Below, piece after piece: positions 7,655 through 13,732 of a stretch of 15,816 bases of DNA (the stretch's first letter is position 1; the number at the start of each line of letters is the position of its first letter). The notes under the pieces are model-generated. The model saw only the letters and a program-made list of their open reading frames with translations, made no database searches and had not been told where the DNA came from. The stretch lies in the NCBI GenBank assembly GCA_043756275.1, contig JAYURJ010000070.1, positions 1-15,816 of the forward strand. Reading direction: 5' to 3'. This DNA is from UKL13-2 sp043756275. Its GTDB lineage: Bacteria > Pseudomonadota > Gammaproteobacteria > Burkholderiales > Usitatibacteraceae. The position numbers and the translations under genes are program-made.

Positions 7655-7677
7655 ACACTAGCACTGGCGCGGTTCTT
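7652..7677. repeat. Direct repeat copy 1 (left edge of junk island)
   Basis: AGCACTGGCGCGGTTCTT (7660-7677), preceded by TGAACACT, recurs at 8712-8738 with one mismatch in the 18-bp core and a small indel upstream. This copy begins in the stop codon of the HAD gene. Confidence 0.55.
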
Positions 7678-8023
7678 GGGCCGGTTTCGCGTCAAGCGGC
7701 AAGCTGGATGCGGGGTTTGCGGTTTTGCCCGCTCTCCCTTAATGATGGCAAGTGCGAGAGCCTTACGGTAAATTTGTGCTCTGAAATTTTCCTGAAAAAT
7801 AAATGGCTCTCAACGAGCGGACCCGCAATACGCTGCGCTGCTTGCGGGCTACAACGCTCGCCACGCTCCGTAGCCGCGATGAAGCGCAGCGCAATCGAGG
7901 TTTGTACTCAATCAAGGGAATATTTTCGAGAACAAATTTCCCGTGCGCAATAACCGTTGTCCCGACGTCCCCTAAAGTTCGCGGCTACAATACGCATCAC
8001 AAATGCAATACATAGAGTATCCA
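7655..8023. other. Gene-free intergenic stretch after the catabolic cluster
   Basis: No supported gene is seen here. The stretch contains direct repeat copy 1 and the tandem REP-like elements listed separately. Short open frames exist on both strands but have no homology I recognise and no convincing ribosome-binding sites. A possible -10 hexamer TACAAT (7986-7991) stands 32 bp before the antitoxin-like start at 8024, without a well-spaced -35. I see no clear intrinsic terminator for the upstream operon. Confidence 0.5.
7818..7905. repeat. Tandem REP-like elements (GCGCTGC type)
   Basis: CCCGCAATACGCTGCGCTGC followed by TTGCGGGCTAC (about 7821-7851) and GTAGCCGCGATGAAGCGCAG followed by CGCAATCGAGG (about 7871-7902) are two units of the same widespread proteobacterial intergenic repeat, in opposite orientation. 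Each pairs weakly with the other through the GTAGC and AGCGCAGCG cores. Confidence 0.65.
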
Positions 8024-8065
8024 ATGAAAACTGCAACCATGCCCGCGCTGCGTGTGCACCCGGAA
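8024..8065 (+). pseudogene. Possible truncated antitoxin, first 14 codons only
   Basis: The reading MKTATMPALRVHPE resembles the start of a family of small antitoxins (MKTATxPSLRVxPELR...). The match ends after HPE, and the frame then runs antisense to the glutamate dehydrogenase fragment until a stop at 8222-8224. This suggests a fusion point near 8065-8080 where the rest of the antitoxin was lost. The match is short, so chance resemblance is possible. Confidence 0.35.
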
Positions 8066-8077
8066 CCTTGGCAGCAC

Positions 8078-8483
8078 TTCTCATGTTGGCAAGCATCTCG
8101 GCGATTTTTGCTTTCATCAATGGAAAATATTCAACCGCTGCGCACATCGTTCAACACCGAAACGAGGCCATCACCGAGTGCCTTGATGCGCAGAGGATCG
8201 GTAATGCGCTCGACTTCAAGATGAATCCACGATTCATCGTGCGTGCCGGCCTTTGCGTAATCGAGTGTCGTCAACACGCCATGCTGGTCGCGGCTTGCAT
8301 CAAACTGCGGATGCAGCTCCAGCTGGATCGCGATGCTCTGCCGATCGATTTCCATCGCGATCGAATCCACCAAGAAGGGCATGTGAATTCGATGACCGTG
8401 TTGGCGCCGTCCCAGCCGTTTTCGGCGAGCTTCGGATTGAATATGCGCATCTTCGGCACGCGCGAGAAGTGCCGTGTGCCGCA
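8078..8483 (-). pseudogene. Fragment of large NAD-dependent glutamate dehydrogenase, frameshifted
   Basis: Read on the - strand, three frames join to give about 130 residues of the N-terminal region of the 180-kDa-type NAD-glutamate dehydrogenase (about 1600 residues when intact). Frame one gives VPKMRIFNPKLAENGW and then DGANTVIEF (8459 down to about 8385). Frame two gives HMPFLVDSIAME, then ELHPQF, ESWIHLEVERITD and VLNDVR (about 8388 to 8140). Frame three gives AAVEYFPLMKAKIAEML (about 8141 to 8085). The family's usual VNDD before MPFLVDS is missing at the first shift, so about 10 bases were deleted there. Both ends are abrupt and neither the rest of the gene nor its catalytic domain is present, so it is a decayed remnant. 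Open + strand frames across this stretch are its shadows. Confidence 0.75.
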
Positions 8484-8509
8484 GCGGATTTTGCCGCAAT
8501 ACTTTTTTA

Positions 8510-8599
8510 TGTCATTTCGAACCCGGCTTCATCGGGTGAGAAATCTGTTTTTTTTCCAGGCAAAGAAAAAGCAGATTTCTCGCTTCACTCGAAATGACA
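8510..8599. repeat. Inverted-repeat element with TGTCATTTCGA ends (copy A)
   Basis: The ends TGTCATTTCGA (8510-8520) and TCGAAATGACA (8589-8599) are perfect inverted repeats. Further in, GAGAAATCTG (8538-8547) pairs with CAGATTTCTC (8572-8581). The same family is present at 13269-13352. It lies immediately upstream (on the - strand) of the glutamate dehydrogenase remnant. Confidence 0.8.
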
Positions 8600-8652
8600 A
8601 CGATTGCGCGGTCGATTCGTGGCACCGAATCGCAGGGGCACTACTATTTACC

Positions 8653-8681
8653 CGTCGTTCCCGCCTATGCGGGAATGACGG
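8653..8681. repeat. Short hairpin repeat, TTCCCGC/GCGGGAA type
   Basis: GTCGTTCCCGC (8654-8664), CTAT loop region and GCGGGAATGAC (8669-8679) form an 11-bp stem with one mismatch. It belongs to the common GTCATTCCCGC...GCGGGAATGAC family of bacterial intergenic repeats. Confidence 0.7.
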
Positions 8682-8711
8682 AATTTTAAGGTTAATAGAA
8701 GTTCCCGCAGG

Positions 8712-8738
8712 TGAAACACAAGCACTGGCGCGCTTCTT
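8712..8738. repeat. Direct repeat copy 2 (right edge of junk island)
   Basis: AGCACTGGCGCGCTTCTT (8721-8738), preceded by TGAAACACA, matches copy 1 at 7652-7677. It lies 47 bp from the stop codon of the alanine dehydrogenase gene. Confidence 0.55.
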
Positions 8739-8785
8739 CAGCCATTTATGCTCCAGACGGCAATCTGGGCGCCCACTTTTCCCGG

Positions 8786-9901
8786 TTAAGCGATTGCCGC
8801 TTCAGCCGCTTGAAACGGCATCCCCAACGCATCTGCAACCTCGCGATAAGTGACCTTGCCGCGACATACATTCAAGCCGTCACGCAAATGCACGTTCGCC
8901 TGCAACGCTTTTTGCCAGCCAAGCTCGGCAAGCTGCAACACAAACGGCAGCGTCGCGTTGTTGAGCGCATTGGTTGAGGTGCGCGGCACGCCACCGGGCA
9001 TATTGGCCACACAGTAATGCACCACCTCATCGACGATGTAGGTCGGATCTGCGTGTGTGGTGGCATGCGCGGTTTCGCAGCAGCCGCCTTGATCGATCGC
9101 GACGTCAACAATCACCGAGCCCGCTTTCATCGCGCTGACCATCTCGCGCGTCACCAGTTTCGGTGCAGCCGCTCCGGGAATCAACACGCCACCGATGACG
9201 AGGTCTGCTGCCAGTACTTGTTCCTCGACGTTATCGCGATTGGAAAAAATCGTCATCACCCGCGCGCCCAGCATGCGATCCATGCGACGTAGTGCTTCCA
9301 CGCTGCGATCCATGACGACCACCTGCGCACCGGTGCCCACCGCCATCTGTGCGGCGTTGGTGCCCACCACACCCGCGCCAAGAATGACGATGCGCGCCGG
9401 TAGCACACCCGCCACGCCGCCCAGCAACACACCCATGCCGCCGTGCGCGCGCTCCAGGCAATGCGCGCCAGCCTGTATCGCCATGCGTCCGGCTACTTCG
9501 GACATCGGTGCCAGCAACGGCAGCCCACCACTTGGCTGCGTTACCGTTTCGTAGGCGATGCAGACGGCGCTGCTGTTGACAAGATCGCGACACTGATCGG
9601 GATCCGGTGCCAGATGCAGGTAGGTGAACAGTATTTGCTCCGCGCGCAGCATCGCGCGCTCGGCGGCCTGCGGCTCTTTCACTTTCACGATCAGGTCGGC
9701 GCGCGAAAAAATTTCTGCCGCATTTGCCGCCATCCTCGCACCCGCCTTCTCGTATGCGCTGTCGTGCGCACCGATGCCCAAACCTGCGCCGGCCTCGATG
9801 AGCACCGCGTGCCCGCGTGTGGTCAGCTCGCGCACCGATGATGGCGTCAGGCCGACGCGGTATTCGTGATTTTTGATTTCTTTCGGGACGCCGATCAACA
9901 T
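8786..9901 (-). CDS. ald: Alanine dehydrogenase
   Basis: This enzyme catalyses reversible NAD-dependent oxidative deamination of L-alanine to pyruvate and ammonium. The 371-residue length equals that of the Mycobacterium enzyme, and key residues fall at the same numbers: R15 (EYRVGLTP), K75 (VKVKEP), H96 (YLHLAPD) and D270 (VDVAIDQGG), with the Rossmann loop ILGAGVVGTNA (173-183) and cofactor aspartate D198. The ATG at 9901 is preferred over a frame extension to 9997, because AGGAG lies 8 bp before it and MLIGVPKEIKNHEYRVG is the conserved N-terminus. It converges on the phnW-containing cluster across the junk island. Functionally it could regenerate the pyruvate consumed, and release the nitrogen captured, by PhnW; the gene order makes this plausible but does not prove co-regulation. 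Confidence 0.95.
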   Translation of the reverse strand: MLIGVPKEIKNHEYRVGLTPSSVRELTTRGHAVLIEAGAGLGIGAHDSAYEKAGARMAANAAEIFSRADLIVKVKEPQAAERAMLRAEQILFTYLHLAPDPDQCRDLVNSSAVCIAYETVTQPSGGLPLLAPMSEVAGRMAIQAGAHCLERAHGGMGVLLGGVAGVLPARIVILGAGVVGTNAAQMAVGTGAQVVVMDRSVEALRRMDRMLGARVMTIFSNRDNVEEQVLAADLVIGGVLIPGAAAPKLVTREMVSAMKAGSVIVDVAIDQGGCCETAHATTHADPTYIVDEVVHYCVANMPGGVPRTSTNALNNATLPFVLQLAELGWQKALQANVHLRDGLNVCRGKVTYREVADALGMPFQAAEAAIA

Positions 9902-10131
9902 AGTGTGTACTCCTGCCGTCATTTTATTTTGAGGTGGCAATGATGGCATATCGTTGCGCGCCGCGCGATTGGGGAACGACGGTGACCATTCTTGCAATGC
10001 GACATCATTGGGAGGAGGACTATCATTAGGTGCGAAAAATTTACGTCAGCCGCCGGAATCTAAAATCTGTTTTGTTGTTGCAATTTCCCCTGCGACACGC
10101 CATCATTTCTTTGCAATTTTCGGAGACTCGC

Positions 10132-10422
10132 ATGAAACCATCCTTAGCCATTGACCAGAAACGCAGCGCCGTGCGCGAGGCAGCAACGCGTTTTCGCGCG
10201 GCCAATCCACGCGTCTTTGGTTCTGTACTTCATGGCAATGATCTGGATGGCAGCGATCTTGATCTGCTTGTGGATGCGCTGCCCGGCGCAACCTTGTTCG
10301 ATCTCGGCGGCTTGCAAATTGAGCTTGAAGAAATACTCGGTGTACCGGTTGACCTGCTGACGCCCGACGACATTCCGCTCAAGTTCCGCGATCAGGTGCT
10401 GGCAGAGGCGCGCGCGGTGTGA
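10132..10422 (+). CDS. MNT-type nucleotidyltransferase (MntA-like antitoxin half)
   Basis: This minimal nucleotidyltransferase of 96 residues has the core motif FGSVLHGNDLDGSDLDLLVD: G30-S31, then catalytic D42 and D44, with a third acidic residue D74 in GVPVDLLTP. The start at 10132 has GGAG 8 bp upstream. The frame extends to 10030, but that part (KIYVSRRNLKS...) does not look like the family. Such proteins are normally the antitoxin of the MntA-HepT pair, where they add AMP units to the HEPN RNase toxin, whose gene overlaps the MNT stop codon. Here the overlapping downstream gene (GTG at 10419) encodes a membrane protein instead, so the toxin is either lost or replaced. Confidence 0.8.
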   Translation: MKPSLAIDQKRSAVREAATRFRAANPRVFGSVLHGNDLDGSDLDLLVDALPGATLFDLGGLQIELEEILGVPVDLLTPDDIPLKFRDQVLAEARAV

Positions 10423-10970
10423 GCGGACTTATTGCATTCTCGGCGGTAGCGATATTCTTGGCACTACTTGCTGATGCACAGCGTCAGCACTTCGGCGTGT
10501 TTTCTGGCAATCTAATTCTTGGTGTGGAAATGGCAATTGTTTCAGTAAGCGCCCTTTCTATTTCATTCTGGAGGAGAGGCAAACGCACGTCGAGCATGAG
10601 TTTTGCGGCATGGACTGCAGCATTTATCTGCGCCTTCACGGCGTGGTTTATCCATCCGACACAAGTTTTCGCCCGCGCCGAGGACCGCCTAAGCGACTGG
10701 GAACTTGCTATCGACAAATATAGAATTGAGCAAGCTTACGGCGAAAAAGATAAGGACGCATCAGTTCGTTTCAAGCGCTTAACAACGGAATTTTCCGCTC
10801 GTCGCAATGAGTACCAAGCTGCATTAACCCGCTATCGCGGTGATCCGGATTTCTTTCGATCAAGTTTTTTTACGTGGAGTTTTAGTGGGTTTTCAGTCAT
10901 TTTCGCAATTGCAGGTTTCGTCATATTCAAAAGGCGTGGCAGCGATGCAAATTCGTTCAAACCTGTGTAA
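10419..10970 (+). CDS. Unknown membrane protein with cytoplasmic/periplasmic helical loop
   Basis: I do not recognise this 183-residue protein. It has four likely membrane segments: residues about 3-18 (LIAFSAVAIFLALLAD), 27-50 (ending in SISFWRRGKR), 59-78 (SFAAWTAAFICAFTAWFI) and 150-170 (FFTWSFSGFSVIFAIAGFVIF). Between the third and fourth is a charged, probably helical stretch of about 70 residues (EDRLSDWELAIDKYRIEQAY and onward). The start GTG at 10419 overlaps the stop of the nucleotidyltransferase gene (GTGTGA), as a HepT gene would, but no HEPN motif (RX4-6H) with a family context is visible. The overlap implies translation coupled to the upstream gene. Whether the two proteins work together is unknown. 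Confidence 0.6.
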   Translation: MSGLIAFSAVAIFLALLADAQRQHFGVFSGNLILGVEMAIVSVSALSISFWRRGKRTSSMSFAAWTAAFICAFTAWFIHPTQVFARAEDRLSDWELAIDKYRIEQAYGEKDKDASVRFKRLTTEFSARRNEYQAALTRYRGDPDFFRSSFFTWSFSGFSVIFAIAGFVIFKRRGSDANSFKPV

Positions 10971-11039
10971 AGAGAGTAGTGGGCATTCGCGAAGGACTTG
11001 GCAAGTGAGCCCAACGCTAACCGAATATGGAGTATTGAA

Positions 11040-11495
11040 ATGGATGTGCGTGTAGCGATTGCAGCGATCTGCGCAGGCGCACCAATAGCTTGCCATGCTC
11101 AGTCAAATGGGGCGGTGGATACTGCAGCGCGCGGATTTTTCAGCGGACTGCTGCTGGCGGCATTTGTGATGCTTATCGTATATTTCAAACGGAAAGATGA
11201 CGCCGCCGCCGCAGTTGAGGCTTCTAAATCTGATCTGGCGTGGGCGGCGGCTAATGGCAAACTTAAAGCAGTCACTGCCTTGGTTCAGTCTGGTGCAGAC
11301 GTGAACGAACAAGACGAAGATGGCGGCACTGCACTAATGCTCGCGGCGAGAAATAATCGAGGTGCCGTCGTTGCGTACTTGCTAAAGCATGGCGCAAATT
11401 CTGAACTCAAAACGAAAGCCGGTGCCAGTGCATTGGGCATCGCGAAGAAGCATGCTTCGCGGTCAATTGTCGACGCTATTGAATCCAAGCGTTGA
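11040..11495 (+). CDS. Membrane-anchored ankyrin-repeat protein
   Basis: The 151-residue protein begins with a signal-peptide-like stretch (MDVRVAIAAICAGAPIACHA, possible cleavage before QSN), followed by a membrane segment GFFSGLLLAAFVMLIVYF at about residues 32-49 and a basic stop KRKDD. The C-terminal half holds about two and a half ankyrin repeats: DLAWAAANGKLKAVTALVQSGADVNEQDEDGGTA (first), LMLAARNNRGAVVAYLLKHGANSELKTKAGASA (second) and LGIAKKHASRSIVDAIES (partial). The ATG at 11040 is favoured by GGAG 7 bp upstream over a TTG 42 bp earlier. Ankyrin repeats bind partner proteins; with a short tether this copy probably acts at the inner membrane. The partner is unknown, but the neighbouring membrane and secreted proteins are candidates. 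Confidence 0.75.
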   Translation: MDVRVAIAAICAGAPIACHAQSNGAVDTAARGFFSGLLLAAFVMLIVYFKRKDDAAAAVEASKSDLAWAAANGKLKAVTALVQSGADVNEQDEDGGTALMLAARNNRGAVVAYLLKHGANSELKTKAGASALGIAKKHASRSIVDAIESKR

Positions 11496-11603
11496 TGGGT
11501 TCGTGTTTAGCTTCAAAAACCACTACATCCGATACTGTTCAATACTTACTTTGTGCTAACTTCCTTAAACTCAAATGTCGGTGTTCGACAACGAGGTGTT
11601 TAA

Positions 11604-11828
11604 ATGAGACTTTTGAAAGCAACAGATCCGAACAAGCATGGCGAAGCTGGCATGGAAGAGGTTTCTTCCGGCGAAGACATAGAAGTGCTCAAACATCTCG
11701 GGCGGAAACTATGTCAAGAGAATGGGTTTCTTGACACAGTTTGGATTACGGGCACAAATGCGTGGCAAGAACTATCTACCACTGGCATCGACGGCAAGCC
11801 ACTAATTCATTTTGTTATTCGTCCGTAG
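11604..11828 (+). CDS. Small unknown protein
   Basis: This is a 74-residue soluble, acidic protein with no signal peptide, no membrane segment and no motif I recognise. The middle (EDIEVLKHLGRKLCQENGFLD) is probably helical, and the end (DGKPLIHFVIRP) beta-like. The ATG at 11604 has GAGG 9 bp upstream. It ends 16 bp before the secreted protein's probable GTG start, so the two may be co-transcribed. Confidence 0.5.
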   Translation: MRLLKATDPNKHGEAGMEEVSSGEDIEVLKHLGRKLCQENGFLDTVWITGTNAWQELSTTGIDGKPLIHFVIRP

Positions 11829-11844
11829 CGTGAGGGATGATACG

Positions 11845-12534
11845 GTGTGTATAACGGGTTGTCTTTGCATTCAACTATTTTCCATATGTGCGCTGGTGGT
11901 GTTTGCACCCGTTGTTTATAGCCAAAATGCCAAGAGTGAGCCTATAAGTATTCGACTGGAGGGCTGTCCGAGTGCACTTCGTCTCGTGCTACCAACTAAG
12001 TTTTCTCGAGCCCATGGTCCGGAAGCCAGCGCCCGTCGAGACGAAATCCTCGAAGGCTTGCATGCCAATCCTGGCAGAAAGGCTCGCTACTCCGACGTCT
12101 TCTTTGTTGACTGGAAAAACGAACTTGCATTTCCTCAAGTTTCCGTGGCATCGCTTGGTACTTTCATTTCTCGTCAAGGCAAGATCACCGAAGCTGAGTG
12201 GCAGGGAGTAAAGACTGAGCTGGTTAGTGCCTCACAGGCCCAGCGAGATCGCTGGGTCGCCAAAAGTATCGCGAAGTTCAAACCTAATCGTTCAAATGAG
12301 ATAGCGGCACTTCAAAGCAGAATTGCCTCTATTACCGCCGATAGACCTAACTCCATCGTCGCCTTTGGTACGTCTAAAGCAGTTGTCGGCGGACAGTTGA
12401 TCGAGTCTCATACAGCAGCCAAATTTATATACACGAAACGTTGCTTGGCGTATGTGATAGCGGCAGTCGATGGTTCCGCGCCAAATTCATTCGATGAACT
12501 CATTCAAATTGCTTCGGTAATCGACGTTGAGTGA
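11845..12534 (+). CDS. Unknown secreted protein
   Basis: The 229-residue protein has an N-terminal hydrophobic export signal (ITGCLCIQLFSICALVVFAPVVYSQ, likely cut near residue 26). The mature part has no known domain I can name. It contains two cysteines (in EGCPSALRLVLP and TKRCLAYVIAAVDG) that could form a disulfide in the periplasm, and a central helical, lysine/glutamine-rich region. The GTG at 11845 is preferred to a TTG at 11812 because GAGGG lies 8 bp upstream and the TTG would overlap the preceding gene. It converges on the nucleotidyltransferase module; I see no terminator in the 56 bp between. Confidence 0.55.
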   Translation: MCITGCLCIQLFSICALVVFAPVVYSQNAKSEPISIRLEGCPSALRLVLPTKFSRAHGPEASARRDEILEGLHANPGRKARYSDVFFVDWKNELAFPQVSVASLGTFISRQGKITEAEWQGVKTELVSASQAQRDRWVAKSIAKFKPNRSNEIAALQSRIASITADRPNSIVAFGTSKAVVGGQLIESHTAAKFIYTKRCLAYVIAAVDGSAPNSFDELIQIASVIDVE

Positions 12535-12590
12535 TGTGGGCCAAATGGGTCGGGCTCGGGATATTTCAAAGTCTACTGCACCCAACGATT

Positions 12591-13046
12591 TCAATGATCC
12601 GCTGCGCCCTGATCCAACGCCTCCACATCCGCCAAGTCCTTCAATCTCCCCGTTGCCAATTTGTTCGCACGGAAATCGGCCACGCAGATCACCGGCAAAT
12701 CAACATCGTCGATCCGCCTGACGACGCGTTTGGCGTAACAAGCTGCAAAACTCACCCCGTCTATCGAGGACAGCAAATCGATGCGCGCAGGCGCGTAGCC
12801 GAGTTGTACCACGGAGTTCGGTGCAGAGAGATCTGCGGCCGATATGCCAAGTTTGCCAAAGCCGAATTCCCGCAACGCGTCCAGTACGAGCGCAATATTT
12901 TTGTCGGTTCGATCAAGCCAAATATCAATATCGCCGGTGTAGCGGGGATGACCATGCGCCGCCAGCGCATAGCCGCCGACAATCAGATACTCAACGTTTC
13001 TTGAGTTGAGTAACTGTATAAACTCTTTGAAGTCTTTGTTCAGCAT
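12591..13046 (-). CDS. DUF6036-type nucleotidyltransferase
   Basis: The 151-residue protein has the nucleotidyltransferase signature VEYLIVGGYALAAHGHPRYTGDIDIWLD: G24-G25, then D39 and D41 as metal-binding aspartates. This resembles DUF6036/AbiEii-like proteins found in toxin-antitoxin and phage-defence settings. The ATG at 13046 is chosen because MLNKDFKEFIQLLN is the usual family start. It lies 56 bp inside the upstream gene in another frame, has no Shine-Dalgarno site, and is presumably translated by coupling. An extension to 13094 is possible but unlikely. The target molecule is unknown. Confidence 0.75.
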   Translation of the reverse strand: MLNKDFKEFIQLLNSRNVEYLIVGGYALAAHGHPRYTGDIDIWLDRTDKNIALVLDALREFGFGKLGISAADLSAPNSVVQLGYAPARIDLLSSIDGVSFAACYAKRVVRRIDDVDLPVICVADFRANKLATGRLKDLADVEALDQGAADH

Positions 13047-13179
13047 CGGGAGTGTTGGCGTGTGCCTGCTGACGCAGCATTTCAAGCGCGGCAAATCGCG
13101 CCTCGACCGGCTGCGCGAGCCAGTAGGCCAGATCGTTGGGTTGCGAGTTCAACGTTGTTTTTGTGACTACTTTTTTCAT
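12991..13179 (-). CDS. Small partner protein of the nucleotidyltransferase
   Basis: This 62-residue protein (MKKVVTKTTLNSQPNDLAYW and onward, ending QRLQRVYTVTQLKKR) matches a small conserved protein that I recall being encoded just before DUF6036-like nucleotidyltransferases in many genomes. The DLAYWLAQPVEARFAALEMLRQQ core is typical. It has a basic C-terminus and no membrane segment. An antitoxin-like role is a reasonable guess from the two-gene layout; this is inference. The ATG lies 6 bp after a TATAAT box, so the mRNA may start at the start codon itself. Confidence 0.65.
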   Translation of the reverse strand: MKKVVTKTTLNSQPNDLAYWLAQPVEARFAALEMLRQQAHANTPDAEQRLQRVYTVTQLKKR

Positions 13180-13191
13180 GGATAAATTATA
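13177..13191 (-). promoter_or_regulatory. TATAAT promoter box giving a probable leaderless mRNA
   Basis: On the - strand a perfect -10 hexamer TATAAT (13191 to 13186) is followed by 6 bp and the ATG of the 62-residue gene (13179). Initiation at the usual distance would place the first transcribed base on, or within a base of, the A of ATG. The -35 region is poor, and no Shine-Dalgarno site is possible in the 6-bp space. Confidence 0.5.
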
Positions 13192-13268
13192 GCAGTTGGT
13201 CGGAAAGTAGCGCTGAGGTACGATTCAAAGGGATGTGGCGCAAACCAGAGTTTTCACCACACTAAAAA

Positions 13269-13352
13269 ACTGTCATTTCGACTGTAAGGAGAAATCTGCT
13301 TTGCATCGATTAGCCAAAAAAGCAGATTTCTCCTTACAGTCGAAATGACAGT
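13269..13352. repeat. Perfect 34-bp-arm inverted repeat, TGTCATTTCGA family (copy B)
   Basis: Left arm 13269-13302 and right arm 13319-13352 are perfectly complementary over 34 bp, with a 16-bp loop. The ends TGTCATTTCGA/TCGAAATGACA and the inner GAGAAATCTG/CAGATTTCTC blocks are shared with copy A at 8510-8599. The perfect arms suggest a recent or actively maintained copy. It sits between the divergent nucleotidyltransferase module and the vapBC operon. Confidence 0.9.
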
Positions 13353-13403
13353 GGTTGTATGGTTTGCATATCAGTTTGAATCGCACCCCAACCAGCCAAA
13401 TTT

Positions 13404-13458
13404 TTGCCTTTTATCGCCCGAACTCCTATAGTTGTTGAAATCTTCAACAACTATAGGA
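13404..13458 (+). promoter_or_regulatory. vapBC promoter overlapped by a perfect palindromic operator
   Basis: TTGCCT (13404-13409), a 17-bp spacer and TATAGT (13427-13432) form a good sigma-70 promoter. A perfect inverted repeat with 16-bp arms and a 3-bp spacer, TCCTATAGTTGTTGAA-ATC-TTCAACAACTATAGGA (13424-13458), covers the -10 box, the likely start site and the AGGA ribosome-binding site 7 bp before the vapB ATG. This is the expected place for autorepression by a VapB-VapC complex, as is known for this family. Confidence 0.8.
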
Positions 13459-13465
13459 TTCCATC

Positions 13466-13732
13466 ATGGCGACCATGAATTTCAGCATCCCGGACGACGT
13501 GAAAGAGCGCTTCAACCAGACTTTCGTCAACAGCAACAAGAGCGCGATAGTGGCGCAACTGCTGGAAGAAGCAATCGAGCGCGCCGAACGTAAACAACGG
13601 AGCGACGTGGCCATCAAGAAAATTTTGGCGATTCGCAGAACCAATGAGCCTGCGTCTACAAAAGCGATTTTGCGCGCGCGTGATGAAATCCGGTCAGCGT
13701 CTGGCACTGCTCGCGCGCGCTCGACCAAGTGA
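13466..13732 (+). CDS. vapB: VapB-like antitoxin
   Basis: The 88-residue protein begins MATMNFSIPDDVKERFNQTF, a ribbon-helix-helix DNA-binding start, followed by a long charged helix (SAIVAQLLEEAIERAERKQR) and a basic C-terminal tail that would wrap the toxin. The ATG at 13466 follows AGGA by 7 bp. Its stop overlaps the toxin start (GTGA). It would repress its own promoter through the palindrome just upstream and neutralise the PIN-domain toxin. No clear sequence match to a named VapB subtype is claimed. Confidence 0.8.
   Translation: MATMNFSIPDDVKERFNQTFVNSNKSAIVAQLLEEAIERAERKQRSDVAIKKILAIRRTNEPASTKAILRARDEIRSASGTARARSTK

Noticed and set aside
7957..8853. 298-residue + strand open frame
   Set aside because: It runs antisense to the recognisable glutamate dehydrogenase fragment and through two repeat elements; its translation has no family resemblance and its start has no ribosome site.
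9195..9841. Open + strand frames across the alanine dehydrogenase gene
   Set aside because: They are reverse-strand shadows of a gene with every catalytic residue in place.
10419..10475. Remnant of a HepT start in a shifted frame (ERTYCILGGSDIL)
   Set aside because: The resemblance to the usual HepT N-terminus is too weak and too short to call; the membrane-protein frame explains the stretch better.
13269..13352. Possible CRISPR unit or terminator
   Set aside because: There is only one inverted repeat, with no spaced direct repeats and no U-tract; it matches a dispersed inverted-repeat family seen again at 8510-8599.
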